In this document: in pieces, positions 1 to 9,276 of the stretch
Numbering within the stretch: the stretch's first letter is position 1
Layout of the letters: each line of letters starts with the position of its first letter
Assembly (NCBI GenBank): GCA_016893485.2
Contig: JAFEKX020000001.1
Location: 682,001-746,000 of the forward strand
DNA from: Streptomyces sp. P3
GTDB lineage: Bacteria; Actinomycetota; Actinomycetes; Streptomycetales; Streptomycetaceae
DNA: 64,000 bases
Reading direction: 5' to 3'
The notes under the pieces: model-generated
Told to the model about the DNA's origin: nothing
The model's input: the letters and a program-made list of their open reading frames with translations, nothing else
The model's database searches: none
Position numbers and translations under genes: made by a program

Positions 1-256
1 GATGCTGGCGGGCAACGCGCTGCTCACGGAGATGGGCTTCGCGGTCTCCTTCGGCATCGCCGTCGCCGCGTTCGTGATGGCGATGTTCTTCACGCCGAGC
101 CTCACGGCCCTGATCGGCCACGCGGCCTGGTGGCCCGGCCACGCCGACCGCACCGAGGAAACCCCGGGCGGCCACACCTCCGACACCTCGGGCCCGGTCT
201 CCGGCACGGGAGACGAGGACCCGGTCACCCACGACCCGGCGAGCCGCCGGGGCTAG
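1..256 (+). CDS. MMPL family transporter, C-terminal end (partial)
   Basis: This is the 3' end of a gene that begins before the window. The visible 84 residues hold the last transmembrane segment (MGFAVSFGIAVAAFVMAMFF) followed by the TPSLTALIGHAAWWPG signature that closes actinobacterial MMPL (RND-superfamily) lipid or drug exporters. A hydrophilic Asp/Thr/Pro-rich cytoplasmic tail of about 35 residues follows. The stop is TAG at 254-256, directly before a strong hairpin. The substrate cannot be told from the tail. The family call rests on the terminal membrane segment and signature only. Confidence 0.8.
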   Translation, partial: MLAGNALLTEMGFAVSFGIAVAAFVMAMFFTPSLTALIGHAAWWPGHADRTEETPGGHTSDTSGPVSGTGDEDPVTHDPASRRG

Positions 257-264
257 CGGTACGC

Positions 265-305
265 GGGCCCTGTCCACCGGCCACCACAACCGGTGGACAG
301 GGCCC
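265..305 (+). terminator. Strong hairpin terminator after the MMPL gene
   Basis: A perfect 16-bp inverted repeat (265-280 and 290-305) is separated by a 9-base loop and starts 9 bases after the MMPL stop codon. There is no long T tract, as is usual for Streptomyces terminators. Confidence 0.85.
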
Positions 306-599
306 GCTCTCTTTCCTACGACGATCAGCGCGCGACACGAACGAGCGAGCCCTCGTACCTCCTCCTTCCGGTGATCCCACGGAGCTCCGGGGGCGTGCGC
401 CGGGGCCCGTTCCCGGAGCGCGCGTGACGGCTTGCAGTCCGGGCCCGGTGCGACCTCAACGGGCGGGCGGTGACCGGGCCTTGGCCGAGACGATGTCGGA
501 AACTGCGCCCGTTTCGGATCGTCCGGACGGGGCACTAGCGACCGCAGTCCAGTGCTTCGGTCAGCAGGCACGCCTTCTTCCCCACAGAGGAGCGTCATC

Positions 600-668
600 G
601 TGCCCCTTCCGTCCCGTCCCGACAGCGAGCCGACGAGCGCGGTTTCCGCCGAGAGCGTGGAGGTCTGA
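600..668 (+). CDS. Possible 22-codon leader ORF
   Basis: A GTG at 600 is preceded by a good ribosome site (AGAGGAG, 8 bases away). The 22-codon frame ends at TGA 666-668, one base before the GTG of the DUF5133 gene, a spacing that would allow translational coupling. The peptide is hydrophilic (starts MPLPSRPDSEP) and matches no family I know. It could be a leader peptide, a remnant, or chance. The 294 bp before it, from the terminator onward, show no gene. Confidence 0.3.
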   Translation: MPLPSRPDSEPTSAVSAESVEV

Positions 669-669
669 C

Positions 670-962
670 GTGATCGTGCCGAACCCCGCCGTACTGCAAC
701 AGGCGGTCGACCGTTACCGGGCCCTCGCGGCCGACGGGAACCTCGCCGTCGCCGTCGCCCTGCAGAACGCCGCCTACACCCTGTGCGTGCTGACCGGCAC
801 CCGCACGGTCGAGGAGGCCCTGACCGCCGCGGACCGGCTGTGCTCACGCGCCACCGCCTCCGGCTCCCCACACCGACGGACACTCACCCTCTCCTCCACC
901 TCTCCGGGCCACCTGGGCTCCTCTGGCGAAACGCCTCCGCGGAACGGGAGTTGGTGGCGTGA
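670..962 (+). CDS. DUF5133 domain protein (one frameshift)
   Basis: The N-terminal 60 residues (PAVLQQAVDRYRALAADG, then AAYTLCVLTGTRTVEEAL) match the DUF5133 family, small Streptomyces proteins of unknown function. The start is GTG 670 with GGAGGT 6 bases upstream. Read as given, the frame runs into nonsense after codon 57. Adding one base near 842 (expected CTGCTGCTC, found CTGTGCTC) gives a 97-residue protein ending at TGA 960-962, which overlaps the GTG start of the next gene at 959. The overlap indicates translational coupling. I infer the missing base from family length and from this overlap. Confidence 0.6.
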
Positions 963-1866
963 CGGAGCGCTCGGGCGGCATTCTCGGGAGCGTCGGCATG
1001 TCCGGCTCCGTGTTGCCGGCCGACGACTGAGAGGCACTCGACACCGCGGAGTTGATGCACCGGCCCGACGACCACCTGCCCCTACGGCTGGTGTTGGTCG
1101 GGCCGGACGACTTGGAGGCGCTGAGCAGCACGGTCGGTTCACAACCGGCGCCACTACGTCCTTCTGCGCGTCCACGAGATACCAGGGCTCACCGCACGGG
1201 AGCGCGGAGCGATCATCCCGGCCGCCTACCACGCCTGCTCGGACGGACATCTGCCGCTGTGGAGCCGGGAACGAGGGGTGCCGCCGACCTCGTGCCCGCG
1301 CTGTTGTTCGCCCTCATGGGCTGTTCCAGCCTGCTCTGGTTCGTCAACAGAGGCGTCCGCACCGAGGTGGGGAGCTGGCTCGTGTCCCACGTGCCTGCGG
1401 AGGGCCTGGGCACGTCCATCCACACTCAGGCGCTGATCACCGTCCCGCTCATCGGCCTCGGCGCCCTGCTCATCCGGTTCCCCGTCTCCATACGCATACT
1501 GCGCTCCGCCCTCGGCAACGGCAGCCGGGACGCCTGAGGCCTCCCCTACGCGACGGTCCCGCTGCTGCCTATCATCCCCGCGGTCAGCTCCGACTGGAAC
1601 GAACTGCTGCGCCACGCACCGGACTTGACCGCCGCCTCACAGCTTCGGCGTGCCGCCAACAGGCTCACCGGCCCGGCCGTCTCGTCACGGCGGGGCTCCT
1701 CATCCCCTCCTCCCCGGCATCGGACCCGCGCCCGGCGACAGCGTACGCATCCTCCTGCTCGCCTCCGGAGCCCTCGCCCTGCTCCCTGCCGCAACCACCG
1801 ATCTGGCCCGCAGCAACGCCCAAGGCGCCCTGGACAAAGCCCTGTTCAGCAAGGACCAGATCTAGA
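959..1866 (+). pseudogene. Decayed membrane-protein gene, family not recognised
   Basis: Coding-like segments follow each other in changing frames. GTG 959 opens a frame that meets TGA at 1028 (a CGA-to-TGA change would explain it), continues in frame to about 1135 (LRLVLVGPDDLEALSS), shifts for a conserved-looking stretch (HYVLLRVHEIPG, 1141-1270), and returns to the first frame for two hydrophobic segments (LVPALLFALMGCSSLLWFV and a second near 1430-1490) before TGA 1535. Further coding-like pieces run to TAG 1863. Two or more frameshifts plus nonsense codons make a real pseudogene likely here. I do not recognise the parent family. Its start overlaps the DUF5133 stop, so the two were probably co-translated. 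Confidence 0.45.
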
Positions 1867-1996
1867 AAGGCACCGCCGACGAAGATGAAGTCTCCAACAG
1901 CACGTCACTGACGCCGAGTTGGACCACACCGCGTTCACACCTGGTCAGCGCGTGACGTCCGCCGGTTCGCGGTTCACGGCGGTCTCCTCTATCGGG

Positions 1997-2956
1997 TTAC
2001 GCGATGTCCTCAGGGGCGAGGTCAGGGCGCAGGCGGTGCCAGGAGGGGTGGCGGAGGTAGCCGGCCCGGGTGCGTGTGGCGTAGGTGACCTCGCTGACCA
2101 GGCGGGGCAGCACCCAGTGGGCGCCCGTGACCGGCGGGACCGGGGTGAAGGGGCAGTCCATGGTGGCGGCGACGCGCAGGAGTGCGGACAGTTCCGCCCG
2201 TTCACGCTCGCTCCAGCCGGTACCGACGTTGCCGATGTACCGCAGCCGCCCTTCGTGCCGCTGCCCGAGCAGAAGCGCCCCGGGCAGGCCGGCCAGGCGC
2301 CCTTTGCCGGGCATCCAGCCGCCGATGATCGCGTCGGTGGTGACCAGGTTCCTGATCTTGATCCACGACCGTGAGCGCACCCCGGGCTCGTAACGGGACG
2401 TCAGCCGCTTGCACACGATCCTCCAGCCCCGCCGCGCGGGTCGCTTCGAGCGCCTGCGCACTGCTGCCGACGACCACCGCCGGCACCGACCAGCACGCCC
2501 CGGCCAGTCCCAGGGACTCCAGTACCTCCCGTCGCTCGGCGTACGGCTCCGCCAGGAGGCTGTCGCCACTGAGAAACACGACGTCGAACAGGACCAGATG
2601 AACAGGCGCACGCCGGGCGGCCCGGCTGATCACGGCGGCCGGTGACCGGACCAGCCCCATCCGCGACGCCAGCCGCCCGAAGTCCGCCCGCCCCCGTTCG
2701 TCCAGGGCGACGATCTCGCCGTCCAGGACCGCCGGCGTTCCTCGGAACACCTCTCCCAGGGCTTGCAGCTCCGGGTACCCCGCGGTGATGTTCTCGCCCG
2801 ACCGGGACCGGAACAACGCCATCCCATCCCCGGCAGATAGGCAAGCACGCGCTGACCGTCCTGCTTGGTCTCGACCGCCCACCGATCATCACCGCCCGGC
2901 AACGGCAGCCGGCCGGGTGACGCGAGCATGGGCGCGATCGACGGCAGGGTGACCAT
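1997..2956 (-). CDS. ATP-dependent DNA ligase (two frameshifts)
   Basis: Across three frames the translation contains the ordered motifs of an ATP-dependent DNA ligase: motif I K-Q-D-G-Q-R with the lysine that becomes adenylylated (residue about 32), the DGEIVALD motif, the motif IV/V block GIVCKR...SWIKIR, and an OB-fold end with RYIGNVGTGW. The start is ATG 2956 behind a GGAGGGG site, the stop TAA at 1997. One base is missing from a G run near 2828 and two near 2421. Repaired length is 320 residues, typical of stand-alone LigC or of the LigD ligase domain. It would seal nicks in non-homologous end joining. A LigD-type polymerase sits 22 kb away. Confidence 0.8.
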
Positions 2957-2967
2957 GCACCCCACCC

Positions 2968-3198
2968 TCACCCCTCCAGCAGGCGGCGGCACGCCGGGCC
3001 GTACCGTTTCCCGAAGGCGTGCAGTTCGATCGGCCGCAGGGGCTCATGCCGACCCAGGCCGTCCGCCGGCGGTGTTGCCGGTCTGGGGCGCTCCTCACGG
3101 ACCCGCACCAGCTGGGCGGTCACCGGCTCGCGTTTCCCGCCGACGACCAAGCCCGGCGGCACCTTCACCCGCTCCCCGGCGGTCGGATCTGACGTCAC
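2968..3198 (-). CDS. Hypothetical protein upstream of the ligase
   Basis: A 76-residue frame with high GC at third positions ends 11 bases before the ligase start, so the two could be co-transcribed. It is basic and hydrophilic, with RVKVPPGLVVGGKREPV near the start and ELHAFGKRYGPACRR near the end. I recognise no family. The GTG at 3198 is one of several possible starts, and an ATG at 3222 would lengthen it by eight codons. Confidence 0.35.
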   Translation of the reverse strand: MTSDPTAGERVKVPPGLVVGGKREPVTAQLVRVREERPRPATPPADGLGRHEPLRPIELHAFGKRYGPACRRLLEG

Positions 3199-3250
3199 CC
3201 CACACCCAACCGCCACGACCACCGACCGGCGTACCTATGCCGACAGAGCA

Positions 3251-3981
3251 CTAGACGGCGGTCCGCCCCGCGTCGGCCGCAAGGGTGGCGCCGGTGAGAT
3301 AGCTCGCGCGGTCCGAGGCGAGAGAGGATCACCTCGGCGATCTCCCGCGGGGCGGCGAGCCGGCCGAGCACCGTGGTCTTCGCGAACTGCTCGGCGTTCT
3401 CCTCACCCATGGTGTCCAGGACCATGTCGGTCCGCGTAGGACCCGGGGCGACGGTGTTCACCCGCACGCCGGCCGGACTGAACTCGGCCGCCCAGGTGCG
3501 CGTCAGCGACTCCAGCGCGGCCTTGGTGGCGCTGTAGACGGACAGCCCGGGAATGCCGATCCGGGCGGCCATGGTGCTGACGTTGACGATGCTGCCGGAG
3601 CCCTGGCGATCATCGCGGGAACCAGCGCCGCGGTGAGGAGGTACGGGGCGCGGATGTTCGCCGCGAGGCTCTCGTCGAGCGTGTCGAGTTCCTGGTCCAC
3701 GGTCGGCGCCCGGGGAAGATCGCGGCGTTGTTGACCAGGATGTCGACGGGCCCGGCCGCTTCGGCGAGGCAGCGCAGAGCGGCCGGGTCGGTGAGGTCGG
3801 CGGCGACGAAGCGTGCCTTGCCGCCGGTGTCCGTGATCGACCGCACGGTCGCGGCCCCGCGCTCGGCATTGCGGCCGGAGACGACGACCTCGGCGCCGGC
3901 CGCGGCCATCAGCCGGGCGGTTTCGGCGCCGATGCCGCCGGTCGATCCGGTGACGAGGGCGACCTTGTCGGAGAGTTCCAT
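3251..3981 (-). CDS. SDR family oxidoreductase (three frameshifts)
   Basis: This is a classical short-chain dehydrogenase. The TGSTGGIG NAD(P)-binding motif lies at residues 11-18, NNA near 90, the catalytic serine region SIVNVSTMA, and Y-S-A-T-K about 15 residues on. C-terminal PGPTRTDM is also present. The start is ATG 3981. The frame breaks three times: G runs are one base short near 3718 and 3605, and two bases of a CT repeat are missing near 3325. With these restored it is 244 residues ending at TAG 3251, a normal family length. It is divergent from the TetR gene at 4094, its probable regulator. The substrate is unknown. Confidence 0.8.
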
Positions 3982-4093
3982 TCCGGTTCCTTCCGGGAAT
4001 CCGGCCGCGCACGGCGGCCGGAGTGGGTTAGGCGACCCACAATCGTCCGTTTAAAATGGGTTGTCCAATCCAGAATCTGTTAGCGTTACGACT
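3982..4093. promoter_or_regulatory. Divergent promoter region between SDR and TetR genes
   Basis: This 112-bp gap holds both promoters. An unusually AT-rich patch (TTTAAAATGG) sits at about 4051-4060, followed by an imperfect dyad GGTTGTCCAATCC, a plausible TetR operator. The TetR start lacks an obvious ribosome site, so its message may be leaderless. The operator is inferred, not proven by a second copy. Confidence 0.4.
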
Positions 4094-4720
4094 ATGACGA
4101 CCGAGACGCGACGGCCCGCGCAGAGGAAGCTCACCCGCAAGGGGCAGGAGACCCGGCGCCGGATCGTCGCCGCCGCCGCGACGCTCATGTACGAGCGGGG
4201 CGTGACCGAAGCGACGCTGGAGGACGTACGGGCGGCCGCCGGGGTGAGCGGCTCGCAGATCTACCACTACTTCGCCGACAAGCAGGAACTGCTGCTGGCC
4301 GTCATCGAGTTCCAGACCGAGGCGGTCCTGGACATGCAGAAACCCCTCTTCGCCGGGCTCGACACCATGAAGGGCCTACGGCAGTGGCGGGACGCGCTGG
4401 TCGAGTACCAGCTCCGGCTGCAGTGCCGCGGCGGCTGCCCGATCGGCTCCCTCGGCAGCGAGATCGCGGAGACCAACCCCGAAGCACGGCTCGCCGCGGC
4501 CAGCGGCTTCCTGCGCTGGGAGTCGGCGATCCGCGCGGGCCTCCAGAAGATGTACGACCGCGGTGAACTCGACACCGACCCCGACGACCTCGCCCTCGCA
4601 CTCCTCGCCGCGCTCCAGGGAGGCCTGCTGCTCACCCAACTTCAGCGCCAAGTCCGGCCGCTGGAGGTGGCGTTGGACGCGATGCTCGACCACGTCGAAG
4701 CCTGCATGAAGCGCGCGTGA
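4094..4720 (+). CDS. TetR family transcriptional regulator
   Basis: The 208-residue protein has a TetR helix-turn-helix at residues 18-65 (core VSGSQIYHYFADKQEL) and a ligand domain with the CRGGCPIGSLGSEIAE segment seen in LmrA/YxaF-like TetR repressors. The frame is open upstream to 4061, but ATG 4094 gives the conventional N-terminus. It is divergent from the SDR gene, the arrangement in which TetR proteins usually repress the neighbour and themselves until a ligand binds. The frame is intact. Confidence 0.88.
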   Translation: MTTETRRPAQRKLTRKGQETRRRIVAAAATLMYERGVTEATLEDVRAAAGVSGSQIYHYFADKQELLLAVIEFQTEAVLDMQKPLFAGLDTMKGLRQWRDALVEYQLRLQCRGGCPIGSLGSEIAETNPEARLAAASGFLRWESAIRAGLQKMYDRGELDTDPDDLALALLAALQGGLLLTQLQRQVRPLEVALDAMLDHVEACMKRA

Positions 4721-5001
4721 CGGGCGACCGTCGTCGCGGCCCTTGAACCACTGCTTGCCCATCACCGACCCGAGGGTTTCGCCGGTGCTGTGCCGGAGGC
4801 TACTGCTGGGCCACACGGCGGTGCCTTCCCCGGCTGCGGGGAGGGACGGGCCTGCCCATCGAGTCAGTGGACGTCAGGGTGCGGGAAGGGCAGCGCGCGC
4901 GTGGTGACCGACGTCGGGAGCGGGGCACGCCCCGGCCGTCCGCCTGCGTGATCGTCGCCAGGCAGTCCGCCCGGAACTCCCGACGCTCCCCGCCGTCCCG
5001 C

Positions 5002-5766
5002 CTAGGCGCTCGGATCCCAGGCCAGAAGCAGTTCGAAGAGGTTTCCGTCGCCCTCCACCTCCAGCGAGCCGACCGGGATCCGGCCGTACAGCACCAGGAC
5101 CAGTTCACCGGCCGTGCCCCGGAGGGAGGCGTCGGCGCCAGGAGCGGCTGCGGGGATACGGGTGGCGCGGGCGCCGTCGGCGGAGAGTGCGAGGCGCCAG
5201 GAGCGGCCTTCGGTGGCGTGGTAGTCGACGGTGGCGGGGGCGTGCGGCCAGGGGTCGGTGCCCGCGCAGCAGGTGGACAGGAACTCGTCGACGCCGTCGA
5301 GTGCGGCTTCCTCGGGCAGCGGCTGCGCCTGCGACGCACCCAGGGTGATCTGGGCGTCGTAGGTGTGCACCGAGGCTTCCTGGACCTGGTGGCGGGCTAC
5401 GGCCCCGGAGGTCTGCGGGGACTGCGAGCCGCCCCACCAGGTCCAGCAGTCGCGATCCGGGCCGAACTCCCGCAGGGTGCGCAGCAGTTGCTCGGTGGAC
5501 TCCGCCGACCAGGCCAGGAGGGCCTTGGGTTCCTTCGGCGCCTCCGGGACGGTGCCGGACGGACCGTCGGCAGGTCCCGCGGCGACGTTGGCGGCCCACC
5601 GGCGATGCACCCCGCCCAGGTGCTCGACCAGATCGCGGACTGTCCACTCGGGGCAGGTCGGCACCTGGGCGTCGAGGCTCGGCGCGGAGGCGACGGCGGC
5701 CCGGAACGCGACCGACCGTTCGTCGATGAGGCGCAGCAGGTCGGGGAACTCCAGGTTCTCTGTCAC
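5002..5766 (-). CDS. Maleylpyruvate isomerase family mycothiol-dependent enzyme
   Basis: The 254-residue protein follows the mycothiol-dependent maleylpyruvate isomerase pattern: an N-terminal DinB-like four-helix domain with CPEWTVRDLVEHLGGVH (residues 38-54) and W-rich segments, then a C-terminal domain ending in GDGNLFELLLAWDPSA. Members use mycothiol, the actinobacterial thiol, for isomerisation or detoxification, and the exact substrate is usually unknown. The start is GTG 5766. The frame is intact. The roughly 280 bp downstream (4721-5001) shows no convincing gene. Confidence 0.85.
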   Translation of the reverse strand: MTENLEFPDLLRLIDERSVAFRAAVASAPSLDAQVPTCPEWTVRDLVEHLGGVHRRWAANVAAGPADGPSGTVPEAPKEPKALLAWSAESTEQLLRTLREFGPDRDCWTWWGGSQSPQTSGAVARHQVQEASVHTYDAQITLGASQAQPLPEEAALDGVDEFLSTCCAGTDPWPHAPATVDYHATEGRSWRLALSADGARATRIPAAAPGADASLRGTAGELVLVLYGRIPVGSLEVEGDGNLFELLLAWDPSA

Positions 5767-5815
5767 ACAGCCTGTCTACCACCGCGCCCCGGCGACCGGG
5801 CAGCGAATATCCCTG

Positions 5816-6189
5816 TCACCGCAACGGTCGGTCCCCGAGGGCCTGTTGGACCGTCGGGTGGCACTTGATGATTCCGTCGATGCCGACGAGCTGGATGATG
5901 CGCAGCACGGGCGGGGCGGCCCCGGCCAGCCGCAGCCAGCCGCCCGCCTCGGCGAGGGTGCGGTGGACGGCGATGAGGATGTTGATGCCGCTGGAGTCCA
6001 TGAAGGTGACCTGGCTCAGGTCGATGACGGCGTGCGGTGCGGCGGCGTTCGGCAGGTCCAGCGCCTCCCTCAGCGAGCCGCCTGTCTCATGGTCGATCTC
6101 CCGGTCAGGGCCACGACCAAGGTGCCGTCGACGACGTCGGTCCTGACCGACAACCGCCCCGGCTGCCCCGCTTGTTCGGTGTCCACCAT
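5816..6189 (-). CDS. STAS domain anti-sigma factor antagonist (one frameshift)
   Basis: A 124-residue STAS protein of the RsbV/SpoIIAA type. The beta-strand LSVRTDVVDGTLVVALTGEID is followed by the phosphorylation-site loop VTFMDSSGINIL, where the first serine after Asp is the usual phospho-acceptor. The start is ATG 6189. The frame breaks at about 6101, where GACCGGGAGATC should read with one more G. Such proteins bind an anti-sigma kinase and release a sigma factor when dephosphorylated. A matching RsbW-like ATPase is divergent at 6359, which supports a partner-switch role. Confidence 0.8.
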
Positions 6190-6358
6190 CTGTCCTCATA
6201 CACAAGTCGGTGAGCGCTACGGATCAGGATTTCATCCGAAGTGCTGCCCCGCATCGTACGGTTGATGCCCAGCTCCGGTGGAGCCTATGGACATTGAAGA
6301 GTGCGTGTTATCTCACGGGGTACGCGCGGGGCACGCGGAAGGCGGTGAAACGATCCTG

Positions 6359-6856
6359 ATGGAACCAGAGTCATCGGACGACGACGACACAGCACCGCAG
6401 GCCCGGGACCGGGCCATACGGTCCACCGTGGCACTGGACGGTGACGGCTCATGCATCGCCGAAGCCCGCCGACTGGCCGCCACGTTCCTGACCCGGGCCC
6501 GGGCCGAGTTCGGGCTGCCGGTGTCGGCCCGGGCGATGGATCTCACACAGCTGGTGGTGAGCGAGCTGGTCACCAACGCCCGTAAGTACGCGCCCGGTCC
6601 GGTACTGATGGATCTGCGGATCGTCGACAGCCTGGTCGAGGTGGAGGTGTGGGACTCCGACCCACGGCTCCCGGTCGCCCAGGGCGCGGACGCCCAACGC
6701 GTGGGACAGCACGGCCTCGAGATCGTACGGGCGGTGGCACACGGCTTCGAGGCGCGGCGCGAGCCGGTGGGCAAGCGCATCACCGCCCGCATAGCGTTGA
6801 CGGACGTTCCGGCAGAGGCCGTCGTCGACAAGTCCCCTGTCAAACCGCCAAGTTGA
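6359..6856 (+). CDS. RsbW-like ATP-binding protein (anti-sigma factor kinase family)
   Basis: The 165-residue protein has a GHKL ATPase domain: N-box ELVTNARKYAPG, G1-like VEVWDSDPRLPV and G2-like GQHGLEIVRAVAHGFE. This is the HATPase_c_2 family, which includes RsbW and SpoIIAB anti-sigma kinases and many Streptomyces regulators. The frame is open back to 6278, but ATG 6359 follows a GGAAGG site and begins an acidic, disordered leader typical of the family. It is divergent from the STAS gene, its likely partner. The sigma factor it controls is not adjacent; the nearest is at 21603-22406. Confidence 0.82.
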   Translation: MEPESSDDDDTAPQARDRAIRSTVALDGDGSCIAEARRLAATFLTRARAEFGLPVSARAMDLTQLVVSELVTNARKYAPGPVLMDLRIVDSLVEVEVWDSDPRLPVAQGADAQRVGQHGLEIVRAVAHGFEARREPVGKRITARIALTDVPAEAVVDKSPVKPPS

Positions 6857-6881
6857 AACAGCGATACCGAGACGGCTACGG

Positions 6882-7624
6882 CTACGGCGTCAGCGGGACC
6901 CGGTAGACGGAGACATGCGAACGCGACTCCGCGGTGAACTCGCCGCCGGACCAGTCCCCATGCCTGCTCTCCAGCTCGAACCCGGCCAGCTGCGCCATGA
7001 GATCGAGTTCGGCCGGCCAGATGTACCGGTGCGGGCTGCGGTACAACTGCGCCTGCTCGGTGTCGTCGAAGTGGAAGTGGTGCGACACGACATGCTGGTT
7101 GAGGACGTCGTAGGTGTCCAGACCGATGTAGTCCCGGTCGGTCTGCCACACGGTGGCCGTCCGCCCCGGCGGCAGGGTGCGCAGCTCCGGCACCCACAGC
7201 TCGATGACGAACCGCCCGCCGGCCGTGAGATGGCGGGCCGCGTTCGGAAGCACTCGACCTGCTCGGCCTGGGTGAGCAGGTTCGAGATGGTGTTGTAGAC
7301 GAGATAGACGAGTCTGTACGTCCCGGGCGCGACGGAGGTCGACATGTCCCCGAGGACGACGGGGATCGTCGCTTCGTCAGCCTTGGTGCGCAGTTGCTCC
7401 ACCATCGGCCGTGACAACTCGATCCCGGTGACGGGGACTCCACGCCCGGCGAGCGGCACGGCCACCCGCCCGGTCCCGACAGCGAACTCCAACGCGGCCC
7501 CGCCCGCCGCGAGTTGCGCGAGCCGCTCCACGGTCGGCCCCAAAGTGTCGGGCGCGAACATTCCGGTGCCGGGCGTGTCGTACCGCTGGGCGACGTCAGA
7601 GTTCCACATCTGCTCCTGCTGCAT
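6882..7624 (-). CDS. Class I SAM-dependent methyltransferase (one frameshift)
   Basis: The N-terminal half has the SAM-binding motif I (ALEFAVGTGRVAVPLAGRG) and motif II (VTGIELSRPM), and the C-terminal half reads GGRFVIELWVPEL. The two halves are in different frames: one G is missing at about 7249 (expected TTCCGGAAC). Repaired it is 247 residues from ATG 7624 to TAG 6882. It converges with the RsbW-like gene with only 25 bp between them. The methyl acceptor cannot be inferred. Confidence 0.82.
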
Positions 7625-7687
7625 TACGCCAACGCTGGCTGCTGGAGCGGGAGTTGTCCAACGAGTTTCCGGTCCCGGACGCTGCCT

Positions 7688-8100
7688 CTAGAACACCGAG
7701 CCCAGCGACTCCGCCAGCCAGACAATCGCCGGGGCGCTGAGGGCAATGTCCCAGAGGCCGGTCAACGAGAATGCGGCCAGGGCCACTCCCAGCCAGGCCA
7801 CACGGGTCGACGCGAGGACACGCAAGGGGTCATCAGCCACACGGCCGACGGCAACCCCAGGACCACGTACCAGAGCGCACGCCGCCACGATGGGCTCCCT
7901 GCCGAGCGCGGCGGCCGTGTCCCGGTCGCGATGCCGGACCGTCATGGCCGTGCCGTGTCAGTCTGTGTGTCCTCGAAGAGGAGTACGGTCAGCGACTTCT
8001 CGGCGACCTCGACCCGGCGGATCCGCGTCCCGGGCACGACCACTGTCGTCCGTCCCCGCCTCCAGTGCAGCGACAACCCCCGCGCACCCCATGCCGACAC
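7688..8100 (-). CDS. Small membrane protein with a PH-like N-terminus (probable single frameshifted gene)
   Basis: As written there are two frames: GTG 8100 to TGA 7942 (52 residues, beta-rich, LSLHWRRGRTTVVVPGTRIRRVEV) and ATG 7945 to TAG 7688 (85 residues with a hydrophobic segment WLGVALAAFSLTGLWDIAL). They overlap as ATGA. Adding one C near 7945 joins them into a 137-residue protein with a PH-like start and one or two membrane segments. Given the same lesion elsewhere I prefer one gene, but two coupled genes are possible. GTG 8100 lies two bases after the hydrolase stop, so it belongs to that operon. Function unknown. Confidence 0.45.
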
Positions 8101-8102
8101 GG

Positions 8103-8998
8103 TCAGGTCGTCACCGTCTCCGCATGGTGGACCAACTCGCCGATACGAGACGCCAGTTCCGGCCACAGCTCCTCCGGAAGGCCGTGGCCCATTCCCTCCA
8201 GGATCAGCAACTCCGCGTCGGGGACGGCCGCCGCCGTGGCGTGGCCGCCGCTGATGTCGCAGACGATGTCGGCGGTGCCGTGCACGACCAGGGTGGGCAC
8301 CCGCAGGGACCGCAGGCGTTCGGTGCGGTCGCCGGTGGCCAGTACCCCGAGGCCCTGGCGTTGGATGCCAAGGGGTCGTAACCGCGGTCGAAGACGCGTC
8401 CGGATCGTTCGGCCGCCGCGGTCTCGTCGAACGGGAAGACCGGGGACGCGGCGAGGCGGAGGGCGCGTACCTGCCAGTCGATGAAGGCCTCCCGGTCCCG
8501 CGGCGGTGCTCCCAGGTCGGCGAACACGGAGAAGTCGGCCTCGCCCACGCCGGGTTGGCCCGTCGTGGACATCATGGAGGTGAGCGAGCGAACCCGGTCC
8601 GGGTACTCGATCGCGATGACCTGGGCGATCATTCCGCCCATCGAGGAGCCGACGAGGTGGGCTCCGGTGAGGCCGAGCGCGTCGAGCAGACCGATGGTGT
8701 CGGCCGCCAAGTCGGAGAGCGTGTAGGACGCCGACGAGAAGTCACCGGCCAGCGCTGCCGGGAAGTCGGGTACGGGCGCCCCGGGGAAGTGGGTCGACCG
8801 GCCGGCGTCGCGGGAGTCGAAGCGGATCACGTGCAGGCCCCGGTCCACCAGCTCCTGGCAGAACCCCTCCGGCCAGTTGATCAGCTGAGCGCCTGCTCCC
8901 ATGATCAGCAGGACCGGCGGCGCCCCGGGATCACCGAAGCGTTCGTAGACGATGTCGATTCCGGACGGGCCGACGTTGCGAGCTGTCAGTTCTGGCAT
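8103..8998 (-). CDS. Alpha/beta hydrolase (one frameshift)
   Basis: Alpha/beta-hydrolase fold: the oxyanion region LLIMGAGAQL, the nucleophile elbow G-S-S-M-G-G with catalytic serine, the late acid segment VHGTADIVCD, and a histidine in EGMGHGLPEELW. The chosen start is ATG 8998; an in-frame ATG at 9016 is also possible. The frame breaks near 8367, where TTGGCATCCAACG lacks one base. Repaired length is 298 residues. The sequence resembles lipase or aclacinomycin-methylesterase-like hydrolases of Streptomyces; the substrate is unknown. The small membrane gene follows directly. Confidence 0.8.
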
Positions 8999-9276
8999 GG
9001 CCGAAACGGTAGCCATCGCACGGGAGCGAGAGAACGCACCACAGTCTGACGTTTTTCGCCCACCCCTCGGGTTACGGTGGAAGCGGCGGAGGAAGCCACT
9101 CGACACGCTGAAGTGCCCCACTTCGACTAGAGTGACCTCGACGACGTGCTCATTCCGGTCGCCTCTCGCTGCTGGCCTTTTCCGTCGATTTCCCGTCGTA
9201 CGTCCGTTAATGGTTCCGTGGCGTGGTGTTCACCGTCCGGCTTGGGTACCAAGAATCGGTTGGAGAGGAAATCACC

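Noticed and set aside
130..1911. A 593-codon plus-strand open frame
   Set aside because: It runs through the MMPL tail, a terminator and the DUF5133 gene. Only codons 181-237 are protein-like, and they belong to the DUF5133 gene that starts at 670.
3195..3869. Separate partial SDR genes in three frames
   Set aside because: Motif order shows one gene. Restoring one base in two G runs and two bases in a CT repeat joins the parts at normal length.
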